Notes: a model not told the origin generated them from the sequence alone. A stretch of 64,000 bases of DNA from Anaerobacillus isosaccharinicus (GCF_001866075.3 NZ_CP063356.1:1602164-1666163), one strand, 5' to 3'. Counted from the first letter of the stretch, positions 1 to 9,281 are shown. A program made the numbers and translations.

Positions 1-370
1 GGCTCGCGACTTAATTTTACTACACCAGGAAAAAATGAGTTATGGTGCAGAAATCGTTGGACTTACAGAGTTGTTCTTTAAGTCAGATATTGAGTATAAT
101 GAAGAAGCACAAGAAGTTTTAAATGAAGAACAAGTGCCTACTGTTATTCAAGAATTTAAAGCGCAGTTAGAAGCTTTAGAAACATTTACAGCTGAAGATA
201 TTAAAGCGGCGACGAAAGCTACACAAAAAGCTACAGGGCAAAAAGGAAAGCAATTATTTATGCCAATTCGTGTAGCAACAACGGGTCAAACCCATGGTCC
301 TGATTTACCACAAGCAATTAGTTTATTAGGAAAAGATATTGTTCTCGCTCGCTTACAAAACCTATTATAA
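1..370 (+). CDS. gltX: Glutamyl-tRNA synthetase, C-terminal part (cut by window edge)
   Basis: The frame is open from base 2 through the left edge and ends in TAA at 368-370, so only about the last 122 residues are present. The internal ATG at 35 is not the true start. The sequence matches the end of the bacterial GltX anticodon-binding helical domain, with the [14 protein letters not shown] and terminal [17 protein letters not shown] stretches seen in Bacillus enzymes. GltX charges tRNA-Glu, and in Bacillus also tRNA-Gln before transamidation. Its position just before cysE-cysS is the B. subtilis order. The catalytic Rossmann fold lies outside the window. Confidence 0.93.
   Translation, partial: ARDLILLHQEKMSYGAEIVGLTELFFKSDIEYNEEAQEVLNEEQVPTVIQEFKAQLEALETFTAEDIKAATKATQKATGQKGKQLFMPIRVATTGQTHGPDLPQAISLLGKDIVLARLQNLL
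339..368 (+). promoter_or_regulatory. Candidate sigma-A promoter for the cysE T-box transcript
   Basis: TTGTTC at 339-344 and TATTAT at 363-368 are 18 bp apart. The -10 overlaps the gltX stop codon. This would start transcription near 375, just before the T-box stem I. It is the only good promoter seen in this short gap. Inference from consensus only. Confidence 0.45.
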
Positions 371-375
371 AAAAC

Positions 376-640
376 GTTGATGAGGATTAAGTAAAAGAAT
401 CATTTCTTCAAAGAGAGAACTGCCTTGGCTGAAAGCAGTTTAAGAAGTGACTTTGAAATGCCCCTCTGAGTCCTTTGCCAAAAAGCAAAAGTTGAGTTAA
501 TGTCCTTTTGACCCTCTCTTGCTTAGTAAGTAAAGGCGGTTCTCCCCGTTAAAGAGTCAAGAGGAGTAGAAACTTACTCAAACAGAGTGGAACCGCGCTA
601 AAAGCGTCTCTGTGCATTATGCACAGAGACGCTTTTTTAT
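376..640 (+). promoter_or_regulatory. T-box riboswitch, cysteine-specific, upstream of cysE-cysS
   Basis: The conserved T-box motif reads AGAGTGGAACCGCG at 584-597. It is followed at once by a GC-rich hairpin and T-run at 601-640, the competing terminator. The stem I specifier region has GAAATGCCCC near 456-465, giving UGC (Cys) in the usual specifier position, followed by the expected CTCTGAG. Uncharged tRNA-Cys should stabilise the antiterminator and allow expression of serine acetyltransferase and cysteinyl-tRNA synthetase. The same arrangement is known upstream of cysES in B. subtilis. Confidence 0.92.
601..640 (+). terminator. T-box intrinsic terminator
   Basis: The arms AGCGTCTCTGTGCAT and ATGCACAGAGACGCT form a long perfect stem followed by TTTTTT. 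This is the regulated terminator of the T-box; its 5' arm competes with the antiterminator that contains the T-box sequence. Confidence 0.92.
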
Positions 641-681
641 ATGCCTTTTCAATACTGAAGTTCTGGAGGGAGAGAATAAAA

Positions 682-1320
682 ATGTTTAAAACATTAAGAA
701 ATGACATTGATGTTGTTTTTGAGCAAGATCCAGCAGCGAGAAATAAGCTTGAAGTAATTTTGACTTATTCAGGACTTCACGCCATTTGGGGGCACAGACT
801 GGCCCATGGTTTATGGAAAAAACGATTGTTTTTTTTGGCTAGACTTTTCTCGCAAATTTCTCGCTTTATTACTGGAATTGAAATCCACCCTGGCGCTGTC
901 ATCGGTCAGAGGCTGTTTATCGATCATGGAATGGGAGTCGTTATTGGGGAAACCTGTGAGATAGGAGATAACGTTACGATCTATCAAGGTGTAACATTAG
1001 GGGGAACTGGCAAAGAAAAAGGAAAACGCCATCCGACGATTGAGGATAATGTCCTTATTGCATCTGGGGCAAAAATTTTAGGGTCGATGACTATTGGAAA
1101 GAATTCTCGAATTGGTGCAGGTTCAGTCGTACTTAAAGAAGTTCCACCCAATTCTACTGTTGTTGGTATTCCAGGTCGTGTCGTTATGCAAGATGGGGTT
1201 AAAATTCGCAGAGACTTAGACCATATTAACCTCCCAGATCCAGTCGCCGACAAATTAAAAGAACTAGAAGAAGAAATAAAATCACTTAAAAATGAGATTG
1301 AAACGTTAAAACAAAGTTAA
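682..1320 (+). CDS. cysE: Serine O-acetyltransferase
   Basis: A 212-aa protein that makes O-acetylserine from serine and acetyl-CoA, the first step of cysteine synthesis. The N-terminal helical region is followed by a left-handed beta helix of hexapeptide repeats from about residue 70, with the [22 protein letters not shown] and GVTLGGTGK segments typical of CysE. A short charged coiled tail ([15 protein letters not shown]) ends the protein. ATG 682 is chosen over in-frame codons from 619 because GGAGGG at 665-670 precedes it and the earlier codons lie in the T-box terminator. It is controlled by the upstream Cys T-box and precedes cysS. Confidence 0.95.
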   Translation: MFKTLRNDIDVVFEQDPAARNKLEVILTYSGLHAIWGHRLAHGLWKKRLFFLARLFSQISRFITGIEIHPGAVIGQRLFIDHGMGVVIGETCEIGDNVTIYQGVTLGGTGKEKGKRHPTIEDNVLIASGAKILGSMTIGKNSRIGAGSVVLKEVPPNSTVVGIPGRVVMQDGVKIRRDLDHINLPDPVADKLKELEEEIKSLKNEIETLKQS

Positions 1321-1410
1321 ATGTAGAATGTAAAATGTAGAATGGTTTAGAAGAAGCTTCGAAGCTTTCCTGACATACAATTCTACATTCTGCATTCTAT
1401 ACTTTACATT
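1321..1410. repeat. Heptad palindromic repeat, copy 1 (cysE-cysS gap)
   Basis: The left arm at 1321-1344 consists of ATGTAGA/ATGTAAA/ATGTAGA units. A core with CTTCGAAGC follows. The right arm at about 1380-1410 is the inverted version (TCTACAT TCTGCAT TCTATAC TTTACAT). RNA from either strand could fold into a long hairpin. Related sequences lie at 5461, 9337, 39612 and 57144. It sits between two cotranscribed genes and does not carry a T-run terminator. Confidence 0.8.
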
Positions 1411-1429
1411 TAAAAAAGGAGTGTAAATA

Positions 1430-2830
1430 ATGTCGATTAAAGTTTATAACACGTTGTCGAGGCAAAAAGAGATGTTTAAACCGATTGAAGAGGGAAAGGT
1501 AAAAATGTACGTTTGTGGCCCAACCGTTTATAACTATATTCATATTGGCAACGCAAGGCCAGCAATCATCTTTGATATGGTTCGTAGATATTTTCAGTTC
1601 CGTGGCTTTGACGTCACATATGTCTCTAACTTTACGGATGTAGACGATAAGCTGATTAAAGCGGCAAAAGAGTTAGGGGAAGATGTCCCAACAATCGCTG
1701 AACGATTTATTAAAGCTTATTTCGAGGACACAGCTGCTTTAGGCGTTAAATGTGCCGATGTTCACCCAAGAGTAACAGAAACAATGACTGAAATTATTGA
1801 TTTTGTCGAAGGGCTTATTAATAAAGGTTTTGCCTATGAAATAAATGGAGATGTTTATTTCAGTACTAGAAAATTCAAAGAGTACGGAAGACTTTCACAA
1901 CAATCGATTGACGATCTGCAGTCAGGGGCTAGAATTGAAGTTGAGCAACAAAAGGCAGATCCCCTTGATTTTGCCCTTTGGAAAAAAGCTAAGCCAGGAG
2001 AAATTTCATGGGATAGCCCTTGGGGTGAAGGCAGACCGGGCTGGCATATCGAGTGTTCGGCAATGGTAAAAAAGTATTTAGGAGACACGATTGATATACA
2101 TGCTGGTGGGCAAGACCTATCATTCCCGCACCATGAAAATGAAATTGCCCAATCAGAAGCAATGACAGGGAAAAAGATGGCTAACTACTGGCTTCATAAT
2201 GGCTATATTAATATTGATAATGAGAAAATGTCAAAGTCACTAGGAAACTTTATTTTAGTGCATGATATTATTAAAAAATATGACCCTGAAATTATTCGTT
2301 TCTTTATGTTAATGGCACATTACCGCAGCCCCATCAATTTTAATGATGAGTTGCTAAACAGTGCAAAAAATGGATTAGATCGTATAAAGACTGCTGTATT
2401 AAATCTTGAATATCGACTAGAAGAAACTGCTAACCTTGGCGGTGATGAAGTTGAGTGGATCAGTAAAATTGATGAGGAAAAAGCGAATTTTATTCGTGAA
2501 ATGGATGATGACTTTAATAGTGCAAACGCCATAGCAACTCTTTTTGACTTAGCTAAACTAGCAAATGTTTATCTTCGTGAAGATCATACTTCAAAAGAAG
2601 TACTCGAGCATTTTTTATCTGTATTTAAAGAATTAGCTGATGTGCTTGGACTGGTATTATCATCACCGAAAGAGTTGCTTGATGAAGACATTGATAAGTT
2701 AATTGAACAGAGGAATGAAGCAAGAAAAAATAGAGATTTTGCTTTAGCAGATAAAATTAGAGATGATTTAAAAGAAATGAATATCGTATTGGAAGATACA
2801 CCACAGGGAGTACGTTGGAAGAGGGTTTAA
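1430..2830 (+). CDS. cysS: Cysteinyl-tRNA synthetase
   Basis: A 466-aa class I synthetase that charges tRNA-Cys. The HIGN signature is at residues 38-41 and KMSKS at about 266-270. Cys29 (VCGPTVYN), the GWHIECSAM segment and the HHENE segment supply the zinc ligands of the active site. AAGGAG at 1417-1422 precedes ATG 1430. Length and order match the Bacillus enzyme. Likely cotranscribed with cysE under the Cys T-box, which links cysteine supply and tRNA charging. Confidence 0.97.
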   Translation: MSIKVYNTLSRQKEMFKPIEEGKVKMYVCGPTVYNYIHIGNARPAIIFDMVRRYFQFRGFDVTYVSNFTDVDDKLIKAAKELGEDVPTIAERFIKAYFEDTAALGVKCADVHPRVTETMTEIIDFVEGLINKGFAYEINGDVYFSTRKFKEYGRLSQQSIDDLQSGARIEVEQQKADPLDFALWKKAKPGEISWDSPWGEGRPGWHIECSAMVKKYLGDTIDIHAGGQDLSFPHHENEIAQSEAMTGKKMANYWLHNGYINIDNEKMSKSLGNFILVHDIIKKYDPEIIRFFMLMAHYRSPINFNDELLNSAKNGLDRIKTAVLNLEYRLEETANLGGDEVEWISKIDEEKANFIREMDDDFNSANAIATLFDLAKLANVYLREDHTSKEVLEHFLSVFKELADVLGLVLSSPKELLDEDIDKLIEQRNEARKNRDFALADKIRDDLKEMNIVLEDTPQGVRWKRV

Positions 2831-2834
2831 GAAA

Positions 2835-3266
2835 ATGATGAAATTGACAGAACCGAAAATAGATTTACAGCAATTAAATGCGTTGGCGCTCGCTTATATG
2901 GGTGATTCCATTCATGATACGTATGTTCGTTACCGTCTCATTGCCTCTGGAAAGGTTAGACCGCATCAACTTCATAAAAAAGCAACACAATATGTATCGG
3001 CTACGGCACAGGCAGAAGTATTAAACTGCCTGCTTGCCACCGATTTTTTAACAGAAGAAGAGGTTGCCGTTGTTATGAGAGGTAGAAATTCAAAGCCAGG
3101 AAATGTTCGGAAAAGTACAGACTTACACACCTACCGAAAAAGTACGGCCTTTGAAGCGTTGTTAGGGTACTTATATTTACTTAACAGATATGAAAGACTT
3201 GATGAGATTATTGAACAAACATTTTTAGTGATCGAAAAAGAAGAAGGGAGTGAAAAAAATGAGTAG
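2835..3266 (+). CDS. mrnC: Mini-ribonuclease 3
   Basis: A 143-aa RNase III catalytic domain without the double-stranded RNA-binding domain. The conserved [14 protein letters not shown] motif near residues 18-32 holds the acidic catalytic residues, and the FEALLGYLY motif near the C terminus completes the active site. In B. subtilis, Mini-III matures the ends of 23S rRNA, so it probably acts on the 23S precursor stem seen later in this window. It starts 4 bp after cysS with GAGGG inside the cysS end as a ribosome binding site, and overlaps rlmB by 8 bp. Confidence 0.93.
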   Translation: MMKLTEPKIDLQQLNALALAYMGDSIHDTYVRYRLIASGKVRPHQLHKKATQYVSATAQAEVLNCLLATDFLTEEEVAVVMRGRNSKPGNVRKSTDLHTYRKSTAFEALLGYLYLLNRYERLDEIIEQTFLVIEKEEGSEKNE

Positions 3267-4008
3267 TGAGTTTATTGTTGGTAAAAATCCTGTAATTGAG
3301 GCGTTACGCTCTGGCCATACCATTAATAAGATTTGGATTGGTGAAGGAACTCAAAAAGGACAAATCAATCAAATTCTTGATCTTGCTAAAGAAAATGGAA
3401 TTCAATTTCAATTTGTACCGAAGCAAAAGTTAGAATCGCTCGTTGATACAAAAAACCATCAAGGTGTTGTAGCTTCAATAGCAGCTTACGAATATGCAGA
3501 GCTTGAGGATTTATTTGAAAAAGCAAAAGAAAAAGGTGAAGAGCCTTTCTTTTTGATATTAGATGAAATTGAAGATCCACATAACTTAGGTTCTATTCTT
3601 CGGACAGCTGATGCAGCAGGTGCACACGGAGTTATTATCCCTAAACGACGTGCAGTCGGACTTACGGCAACAGTTGCAAAAGCATCTACAGGGGCAATTG
3701 AGTACGTTCCAGTTGTAAGAGTAACGAACATCGCTAGGACGATGGATGAATTAAAAAAACGCGGTTTGTGGTTTGCGGGCACAGATGCAAAAGGTGATAC
3801 AGATTTTAGACAAGCTAGTTTTGATTTACCAATCGGACTTGTCATTGGAAGTGAAGGAAAAGGGATGAGCCGATTAATAAAGGAAAAGTGTGACTTTTTA
3901 CTTCGAGTACCGATGCAAGGAAAAGTTACCTCTTTAAATGCATCTGTTGCCGCTAGTCTTTTGATGTATGAGGTTCTTAGGAAGCGTAATCCAATAGGAA
4001 TGAAGTGA
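3259..4008 (+). CDS. rlmB: 23S rRNA (guanosine-2'-O-)-methyltransferase, TrmH/SpoU family
   Basis: A 249-aa protein with an N-terminal substrate-binding domain ([13 protein letters not shown]) and a C-terminal SPOUT knot. The three SPOUT motifs are visible: [35 protein letters not shown] and [16 protein letters not shown]. The family methylates ribose in 23S rRNA. A GTG at 3250 is in frame, but it touches the AAGGGA at 3244-3249, so ATG 3259 with correct spacing is preferred. It overlaps the end of mrnC, which suggests translational coupling. Confidence 0.9.
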   Translation: MSSEFIVGKNPVIEALRSGHTINKIWIGEGTQKGQINQILDLAKENGIQFQFVPKQKLESLVDTKNHQGVVASIAAYEYAELEDLFEKAKEKGEEPFFLILDEIEDPHNLGSILRTADAAGAHGVIIPKRRAVGLTATVAKASTGAIEYVPVVRVTNIARTMDELKKRGLWFAGTDAKGDTDFRQASFDLPIGLVIGSEGKGMSRLIKEKCDFLLRVPMQGKVTSLNASVAASLLMYEVLRKRNPIGMK

Positions 4009-4009
4009 A

Positions 4010-4522
4010 ATGGGAGAGATACTTCTCGTTGATGGCTATAACATTATTGGGGATTGGCCTGAATTAAAGGAACTAAAGCAGTACGATTTAGCAGGTGCCA
4101 GAGATTTATTAGTAGAAAAAATGGCGGAATACCAAGCTTATAGTGGAATGAAGGTCATCATTATTTTTGATGCCCATATGGTACCTGGCATCGGGAAAAA
4201 GTACAATAATTATAGACTAGAGATTATTTATACGAGAGAAAACGAAACCGCAGATGAACGGATTGAGAAATTAGTAAAAAAACTTAAACGTGTTGATACT
4301 CGTGTTTATGTTGCAACGTCTGATTTCGTGGAGCAATCGGTAACATTCGGTTACGGTGCGTTAAGAAAATCGGCTAGAGAGCTTCGCACAGAAATGGGTG
4401 TTGTTGAGCAAGGGATTGAACGAGAAGTGAAGAAGTCGAAAAAGAGAGAAAAAACAACGAAATTACCGATTACTGACGAAATGGCAGAAATTTTTGAAAA
4501 ATGGCGTCGAGGCGACATGTGA
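4010..4522 (+). CDS. rae1: NYN-domain ribosome-associated endoribonuclease Rae1 (YacP)
   Basis: A 170-aa NYN/PIN-like nuclease domain, with LLVDGYNIIGDWPEL at the N terminus and the acidic residues IIIFDAH, ENETADE and VATSDFVEQ that bind metal in this fold. In B. subtilis, Rae1 enters the ribosomal A site and cleaves mRNA during translation. It starts one base after rlmB stops. The last 30 residues are lysine-rich. Order cysS-mrnC-rlmB-rae1-sigH is conserved in Bacillus. Confidence 0.9.
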   Translation: MGEILLVDGYNIIGDWPELKELKQYDLAGARDLLVEKMAEYQAYSGMKVIIIFDAHMVPGIGKKYNNYRLEIIYTRENETADERIEKLVKKLKRVDTRVYVATSDFVEQSVTFGYGALRKSARELRTEMGVVEQGIEREVKKSKKREKTTKLPITDEMAEIFEKWRRGDM

Positions 4523-4526
4523 GTGG

Positions 4527-4556
4527 TTGACGCTGCTTAAATCAATGCTATATAAT
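4527..4556 (+). promoter_or_regulatory. Sigma-A-type promoter upstream of sigH
   Basis: TTGACG at 4527-4532 and TATAAT at 4551-4556 are 18 bp apart, just after the rae1 stop. In B. subtilis, spo0H is transcribed from a sigma-A promoter repressed by AbrB. An AbrB site cannot be identified here by eye. Confidence 0.75.
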
Positions 4557-4762
4557 ATTTCTATATTTAGGTAATTCAATTTGTTTAAAAAGGTCACAGT
4601 GCTTATATTATTAAAAGTTTAACGACTTTATCGATGGTAGTATAAGGGAAACTAAGGCGACGGTAATGTACTTAGTCGAGCCCGTTTTTTTAATATTCAT
4701 TTAGCTTGATGGAAATGGATCCCTTTTTAAACGTACACAATTCATCAAAGGTCGGAGGGATT

Positions 4763-5416
4763 ATGGTGAGCATAGATCTCAAAGAAATCACAAATGCTGA
4801 CTTTGAGCAAATGGAAGATGAATATTTAGTTGATTATGTTCGCGAAGGCGATAGTGGTGCCTTAGAGTATCTTATTACTAAATATAAGAACTTTGTTAGA
4901 GCTAAAGCTAGATCCTATTTCTTAATAGGCGCTGACCACGAGGACATAGTTCAAGAAGGAATGATTGGTCTTTATAAGGCAATCCGAGATTTTAAAGGGG
5001 ACAAGCTGTCATCTTTTAAAGCTTTTGCAGAACTTTGTATTACTAGACAAATCATTACAGCAATTAAGACAGCAACTCGGCAAAAGCATATTCCTTTAAA
5101 TTCCTATGTATCATTAGACAGACCAATATACGATGAGGAAAGTGATCGTACCCTTCTTGATGTTATTAGTGGAACTCGCGTCACAGATCCTGAAGAGCTT
5201 CTCATTAACCAAGAGGAGTTTGATGATATTGAATTAAAAATGGGTGAAATATTAAGCGACCTGGAAAGAAAAGTTTTAATGTTATATTTAGACGGCCGGT
5301 CATATCAAGAAATTTCTGTTGATTTAAAAAGACATGTAAAATCGATCGATAATGCCCTACAAAGAGTGAAAAGGAAACTTGAACGCTATGTAGAGCTAAA
5401 AGGTATAAGTATTTAA
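4763..5416 (+). CDS. sigH: RNA polymerase sigma factor SigH (Spo0H)
   Basis: A 217-aa sigma-70 family factor for the transition to stationary phase and early sporulation. Region 2 carries ITKYKNFVRAKARSYF, GADHEDIVQEGMIGLYKAIRDF and KAFAELCITRQI, nearly identical to B. subtilis SigH. Region 4 carries LDGRSYQEISVDLKRHVKSIDNA. ATG 4763 is preferred because GGAGGG at 4754-4759 precedes it; the frame is open from 4706 but the N terminus then becomes too long for the family. It has its own promoter at 4527-4556 and a terminator behind it. Confidence 0.95.
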   Translation: MVSIDLKEITNADFEQMEDEYLVDYVREGDSGALEYLITKYKNFVRAKARSYFLIGADHEDIVQEGMIGLYKAIRDFKGDKLSSFKAFAELCITRQIITAIKTATRQKHIPLNSYVSLDRPIYDEESDRTLLDVISGTRVTDPEELLINQEEFDDIELKMGEILSDLERKVLMLYLDGRSYQEISVDLKRHVKSIDNALQRVKRKLERYVELKGISI

Positions 5417-5442
5417 AAAAACAGGGCTTGCCCTGTTTTTTC
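5417..5442 (+). terminator. Intrinsic terminator after sigH
   Basis: ACAGGGC and GCCCTGT form a perfect stem with a TT loop, flanked by an A-run and a T-run. It starts right after the sigH stop. Confidence 0.92.
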
Positions 5443-5460
5443 TAATTATGTATTGGATTC

Positions 5461-5512
5461 AGCACTTCGAAGCACTACAAGAAAACATTTTACATTCTAC
5501 ATTCTACATTTT
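5461..5512. repeat. Heptad repeat, copy 2 (partial, sigH-rpmG gap)
   Basis: The core CACTTCGAAGCAC at about 5463-5475 is followed by an arm of inverted heptads (TTTACAT TCTACAT TCTACAT TTT) at about 5487-5513. The opposite arm is missing or too changed to see, so this is a half element compared with copies 1, 3 and 4. Confidence 0.7.
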
Positions 5513-5560
5513 AAATTGTTTTGAAAAGGATAATTTTGGTTAGACTGATAGAAGACGTTA

Positions 5561-5589
5561 TTGACACTGTCTAGGCCCTGTGATATGGT
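5561..5589 (+). promoter_or_regulatory. Extended -10 sigma-A promoter for rpmG-secE-nusG
   Basis: TTGACA at 5561-5566 and TATGGT at 5584-5589 are 17 bp apart, with TG one base before the -10 (TGATATGGT). It lies 48 bp before the rpmG start. Confidence 0.8.
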
Positions 5590-5636
5590 TGGTTAGTATG
5601 TGAATATTATCATTTACAAGATAGGGGTAGTATGTA

Positions 5637-5786
5637 ATGCGCAAACAAATAGTACTAGCGTGTAATATTTGTAAGTCTCGTAACTATACAACAGAAAAGA
5701 ACAAAGCGACAAATGCAGAGCGGACGGAAATGAAGAAGTTCTGTAAAGTATGTAACGAGCACACCCTTCATCTTGAAACAAAATAA
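5637..5786 (+). CDS. rpmG: 50S ribosomal protein L33 (zinc-binding type)
   Basis: A 49-aa protein, [19 protein letters not shown] at the N terminus, recognised as L33. Both cysteine pairs (CNIC and CKVC) are intact, so this is the C+ zinc ribbon form. It is the first gene after a strong promoter and lies directly before secE, as the rpmGB locus does in Bacillus. The only ribosome binding site is a weak GGGGTAG at about 5624-5630. Confidence 0.93.
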   Translation: MRKQIVLACNICKSRNYTTEKNKATNAERTEMKKFCKVCNEHTLHLETK

Positions 5787-5881
5787 TCTCGTATTTAATT
5801 AGTTTTATGTACAAGCATTATGTGTATAAACGATAAAAAGATTCGCTTTAATGAAGTGTCTAGAGGGCGGAGGTGGCGTTA

Positions 5882-6076
5882 ATGGCTGAAACAGTTAAGA
5901 AAACAGGTCAATTTTTTCGAGACGTAGTAAAAGAGCTAAAGAGAGTGTCGTGGCCTACTCGTAAAGAGTTAACCCGATATACTGGTGTTGTTGTTGCTAC
6001 AGTAATATTTATTGCGGTTTTCTTTGCGATTGTTGACTTAGGGATCTCGAGTTTAGTTCGTTTCATTTTAGGATAA
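5882..6076 (+). CDS. secE: Preprotein translocase subunit SecE
   Basis: A 64-aa single-span membrane protein. The amphipathic cytoplasmic helix (FFRDVVKELKRVSWPTRKEL) with the conserved WPTR motif is followed by one transmembrane helix at about residues 36-60. This is the short Gram-positive form. ATG 5882 follows GGCGGAGG at 5868-5873; a GTG at 5873 overlaps that site and is rejected. SecE clamps SecY, which is encoded at 33664. Confidence 0.95.
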   Translation: MAETVKKTGQFFRDVVKELKRVSWPTRKELTRYTGVVVATVIFIAVFFAIVDLGISSLVRFILG

Positions 6077-6148
6077 TTGGTCTATCCTTATTTTAGTTAA
6101 GTAGGATTGATCCATAGAGGAGGGAAGGACGAAAAGGTCCTGTTCATT

Positions 6149-6682
6149 ATGGAGAAAAATTGGTATGTAGTTCATACTTACTCAGGTTATGAAAACAAAG
6201 TAAAAGCAAATTTAGAAAAGCGTGTAGAATCAATGACAATGGAAGATAAGATTTTCCGTGTCTTAGTTCCTGTTGAAGAAGAAACAGAAACAAAGAACGG
6301 GAAAACGAAATCCGTCACACGCAAAGTCTTTCCTGGATACGTATTAGTTGAAATGGTAATGACTGATGATTCGTGGTACGTTGTTCGAAACACACCTGGA
6401 GTTACAGGGTTTGTTGGTTCTGCTGGAGCAGGTTCAAAGCCAACAGCACTTCTTCCAGAAGAGGTAGAAGCTATTCTGCGTCAAATGGGTGTTGAGGAAC
6501 CGCGTGAAGAAATTGACTTTGAACTAAAAGAATCAGTCAAGGTTAAAGAAGGTCCATTCGCAAACTTTGTTGGCTCAATTGAAGAAATTTTAGTTGAGAA
6601 AAGAAAGCTTAAAGTACATGTAAATATGTTTGGTCGAGAGACGCCGGTTGAGTTAGAGTTTTCTCAAGTTGAAAAAATCTAA
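6149..6682 (+). CDS. nusG: Transcription termination/antitermination factor NusG
   Basis: A 177-aa protein with the NGN domain (MEKNWYVVHTYSGYENKVK, FPGYVLVEMVM, VRNTPGVTGFVG) and a C-terminal KOW domain (VKEGPFANFVGSIEEI). Length equals B. subtilis NusG. ATG 6149 is chosen because the protein begins with the family sequence there. An AGGAGGG further up at 6117-6123 is too far away (about 25 nt) to serve this ATG, so initiation may use the weaker AAAAGG at 6131-6136. Confidence 0.95.
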   Translation: MEKNWYVVHTYSGYENKVKANLEKRVESMTMEDKIFRVLVPVEEETETKNGKTKSVTRKVFPGYVLVEMVMTDDSWYVVRNTPGVTGFVGSAGAGSKPTALLPEEVEAILRQMGVEEPREEIDFELKESVKVKEGPFANFVGSIEEILVEKRKLKVHVNMFGRETPVELEFSQVEKI

Positions 6683-6691
6683 AACTAGTAC

Positions 6692-6720
6692 TTGCTTATC
6701 TCTGTTAGAAATGATAAAAT
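6692..6720 (+). promoter_or_regulatory. Candidate extended -10 promoter upstream of rplK
   Basis: TTGCTT at 6692-6697 and TAAAAT at 6715-6720 are 17 bp apart, with TG one base before the -10. It lies in the nusG-rplK gap about 120 bp before the rplK start. Confidence 0.6.
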
Positions 6721-6837
6721 CTTTTATGTTCTTAACGCGAAATTTTGAACGTAACTTTCGTATAGAAAGTTAATTGAGTGGGAGGATCAAATTATAAGAT
6801 CCGGTTACCACATCACGGACTTAAGGAGGTGTGTCGC

Positions 6838-7263
6838 GTGGCTAAAAAGGTTATTAAAATGGTAAAGTTACAAATTCCTGCTGGGAAAGCAAATCCAGCA
6901 CCGCCAGTTGGTCCTGCATTAGGTCAAGCGGGTGTTAACATTATGGGATTCTGTAAAGAATTCAACGCTCGTACTGCTGATCAAGCTGGTTTAATTATTC
7001 CGGTTGAAATTACGGTATTTGAAGACCGTTCATTTACATTCATTACGAAAACTCCGCCTGCTGCAGTTTTACTTAAAGTAGCAGCTGGGATCCAAAGTGG
7101 ATCAGGTGAGCCTAATCGTAAAAAAGTAGCAACTGTTAAGCGTGATAAAGTTCGCGAAATCGCAGAGCAAAAGATGCCAGACCTAAACGCTGCTAACGTA
7201 GAGTCAGCAATGCGTATGGTGGAAGGTACTGCACGCAGTATGGGAATTGTTATTGAAGACTAA
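6838..7263 (+). CDS. rplK: 50S ribosomal protein L11
   Basis: A 141-aa protein with the N-terminal [22 protein letters not shown] proline-rich segment and the C-terminal rRNA-binding domain ([14 protein letters not shown]). L11 forms the GTPase-associated stalk base with L10 and L7/L12. GTG 6838 is the start: AAGGAGGT at 6822-6829 has normal spacing and the protein then begins [12 protein letters not shown]. Sixty bases before the start are GC-richer than typical and may hold a leader. Confidence 0.96.
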   Translation: MAKKVIKMVKLQIPAGKANPAPPVGPALGQAGVNIMGFCKEFNARTADQAGLIIPVEITVFEDRSFTFITKTPPAAVLLKVAAGIQSGSGEPNRKKVATVKRDKVREIAEQKMPDLNAANVESAMRMVEGTARSMGIVIED

Positions 7264-7380
7264 TCCCTTGTTACTAATGTAAGGGACTTAGGAGGTTGCG
7301 AATAGGCCGGAATAGTGGCGGCGCAACCTTTATTAGTGGGAGGTACTACCGCTAAAACCACAATCAAGGAGGAAACAAAA

Positions 7381-8076
7381 TTGGCTAAAAAAGGTAAAAA
7401 GTATCAAGAAGCTGCTAAGCTTGTTGATCGTACAAAAGCTTACCCTATTGAAGAAGCAATTGAATTAGTTAAAAAGACTTCAGTAGCATCTTTTGATGAG
7501 ACAGTTGAAGTTGCATTTAGATTAGGCGTTGATCCTAAGAAAGCTGACCAACAAATTCGTGGTGCAGTTGTACTTCCACACGGAACTGGTAAAGTTCAAC
7601 GTGTATTAGTATTCGCTAAAGGCGAAAAAGCTAAGGAAGCTCAAGCAGCTGGTGCAGACTATGTTGGAGATGAAGATTACATCAACAAGATTTCTCAAGG
7701 TTGGTTTGACTTTGACGTAGTAGTAGCAACTCCTGACATGATGGGGCAAGTTGGTAAACTTGGACGTGTTTTAGGTCCTAAAGGTTTAATGCCTAACCCA
7801 AAAACAGGGACAGTTACTTTCGAAGTTGATAGAGCTGTAAATGAAATCAAAGCTGGTAAGATTGAATACCGTGTAGATAAAGCTGGTAACGTCCATGCTC
7901 CAATCGGCAAAGTTTCTTTCGATACAGATAAATTAAAAGAAAACCTTACAACAGTTATTGAAACTTTAATTAAAGTTAAGCCAGCTGCTGCTAAGGGGAC
8001 TTATATGAAAAACATCGCAATCGCATCAACAATGGGACCTGGAGTTAAACTTAACGTAGCAACTGCTACAAAATAA
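7381..8076 (+). CDS. rplA: 50S ribosomal protein L1
   Basis: A 231-aa L1 protein ([15 protein letters not shown] at the N terminus; [16 protein letters not shown] core motif; [16 protein letters not shown]). TTG 7381 is the start, preceded by AAGGAGG at 7366-7372. L1 forms the mobile stalk at the ribosomal E site and in many bacteria represses its own operon by binding an mRNA copy of its rRNA site. The sequence at 7290-7360 with two GGAGGT boxes could hold such a site, but this was not shown. Confidence 0.95.
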   Translation: MAKKGKKYQEAAKLVDRTKAYPIEEAIELVKKTSVASFDETVEVAFRLGVDPKKADQQIRGAVVLPHGTGKVQRVLVFAKGEKAKEAQAAGADYVGDEDYINKISQGWFDFDVVVATPDMMGQVGKLGRVLGPKGLMPNPKTGTVTFEVDRAVNEIKAGKIEYRVDKAGNVHAPIGKVSFDTDKLKENLTTVIETLIKVKPAAAKGTYMKNIAIASTMGPGVKLNVATATK

Positions 8077-8082
8077 TTCCAG

Positions 8083-8111
8083 TTGACTATATTGTAATTA
8101 ATCGATATACT
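8083..8111 (+). promoter_or_regulatory. Sigma-A promoter for rplJ-rplL
   Basis: TTGACT at 8083-8088 and TATACT at 8106-8111 are 17 bp apart. It is followed by the L10 leader. Confidence 0.8.
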
Positions 8112-8250
8112 AGCCATTGTGAATTGAATAGTTCATACCGTAGACAGTAGGAGCGTTTAAACGCTTAATTTCCTACCGAGGTTTGTTAAATGATGATCTA
8201 ATCACTATAACAAAAGCCTCCGTGTGTCTGCATGGAGGCTTTTCCTATAG
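8112..8250 (+). promoter_or_regulatory. L10 ribosomal protein leader with attenuator
   Basis: The stretch contains complementary segments around 8148-8177 (AGTAGGAGCG...TTCCTACCG) and ends with a strong hairpin (AAAAGCCTCC / GGAGGCTTTT) at 8212-8243. This matches the known Firmicutes L10 leader, in which binding of L10(L12)4 to a rRNA-like fold favours the terminator. The assignment rests on position and fold; no covariance model was run. Confidence 0.8.
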
Positions 8251-8356
8251 AAGGTCACCTCATAAAACGGTATGGTTTTGCTACTATCACTTTGATAGTA
8301 GAAGAAAACCTAGGGTTTATTCCCGAGCTTTTCTATTAATCATAGGAGGTGTAAAT

Positions 8357-8872
8357 ATGAGCGTACGTGAACAAAAACAACAATTTCAACAAAAAGAAGT
8401 ATTAGTATCTGAGATCGCTACAAAGCTACGTGATAGCAAAACAACAGTAGTTGTTGACTATCGTGGATTGAATGTTGCCCAAGTGACAGAATTACGTAAG
8501 CAACTTCGTGAAGCTAATGTTGAGTTCAAAGTTTACAAAAACTCAATGACACGTCGTGCAACTGCAGAAGTAGAATTAACTGAACTTGATTCAGTATTAG
8601 TAGGACCTACTGCAATTGCGTTTAGTAACGATGATGTAATCGCTCCTGCTAAAATTCTTAACGACTTCGCAAAGAAGAACGATAAGTTAGAAATTAAAGC
8701 AGGTATTATCGAAGGTCAATACGCTACATTAGAAGAAGTGAAGGCACTTGCTGAACTTCCTTCAAGAGAAGGTTTACTTTCAATGTTGCTTAGCGTTCTT
8801 CAAGCTCCAATGCGTAACTTTGCATTGGCTACAAAAGCTGTTGCTGAACAAAAAGAAGAACAAGGTGCATAA
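8357..8872 (+). CDS. rplJ: 50S ribosomal protein L10
   Basis: A 171-aa L10 protein with [21 protein letters not shown] and the [10 protein letters not shown] segment. It anchors L7/L12 dimers. ATG 8357 follows AGGAGGT at 8344-8350; a longer open frame back to 8183 runs through the attenuator and is not coding. The C-terminal helix ([22 protein letters not shown]) is the L7/L12 docking part. Confidence 0.96.
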   Translation: MSVREQKQQFQQKEVLVSEIATKLRDSKTTVVVDYRGLNVAQVTELRKQLREANVEFKVYKNSMTRRATAEVELTELDSVLVGPTAIAFSNDDVIAPAKILNDFAKKNDKLEIKAGIIEGQYATLEEVKALAELPSREGLLSMLLSVLQAPMRNFALATKAVAEQKEEQGA

Positions 8873-8918
8873 TCACCTAAAAAATTAAAATTAACTTAAA
8901 ATTAGGAGGAAATATAAA

Positions 8919-9281
8919 ATGAGTAAAGATCAAATCTTAGAAGCAATTAAAGAAATGACAGTTTTAGAATTAAACGATCTTGTAAAAGCAATCGAAGAAG
9001 AGTTTGGCGTAACTGCAGCTGCTCCTGTAGCTATGGTTGGTGGCGGTGCTGCTGCTGCTGAAGCTGAGCAAACTGAATTTGACGTTATCCTTACATCTGC
9101 TGGTGCAGCTAAGATCAACGTTATCAAAGCAGTTCGTGAACTTACTGGTTTAGGATTAAAAGAAGCTAAAGCATTAGTTGATGGTGCTCCAGCTCCACTT
9201 AAAGAAGGCGTTTCTAAAGAAGACGCTGAAGCTATGAAAGCTAAGCTTGAAGAAGCTGGCGCTTCTGTAGAAGTTAAGTAA
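8919..9281 (+). CDS. rplL: 50S ribosomal protein L7/L12
   Basis: A 120-aa acidic protein. The N-terminal dimerisation domain ([24 protein letters not shown]), an Ala/Gly hinge near residues 35-50 and the C-terminal factor-binding domain ([24 protein letters not shown]) are in the usual order. AGGAGG at 8903-8908 precedes ATG 8919. A terminator follows directly. Confidence 0.97.
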   Translation: MSKDQILEAIKEMTVLELNDLVKAIEEEFGVTAAAPVAMVGGGAAAAEAEQTEFDVILTSAGAAKINVIKAVRELTGLGLKEAKALVDGAPAPLKEGVSKEDAEAMKAKLEEAGASVEVK

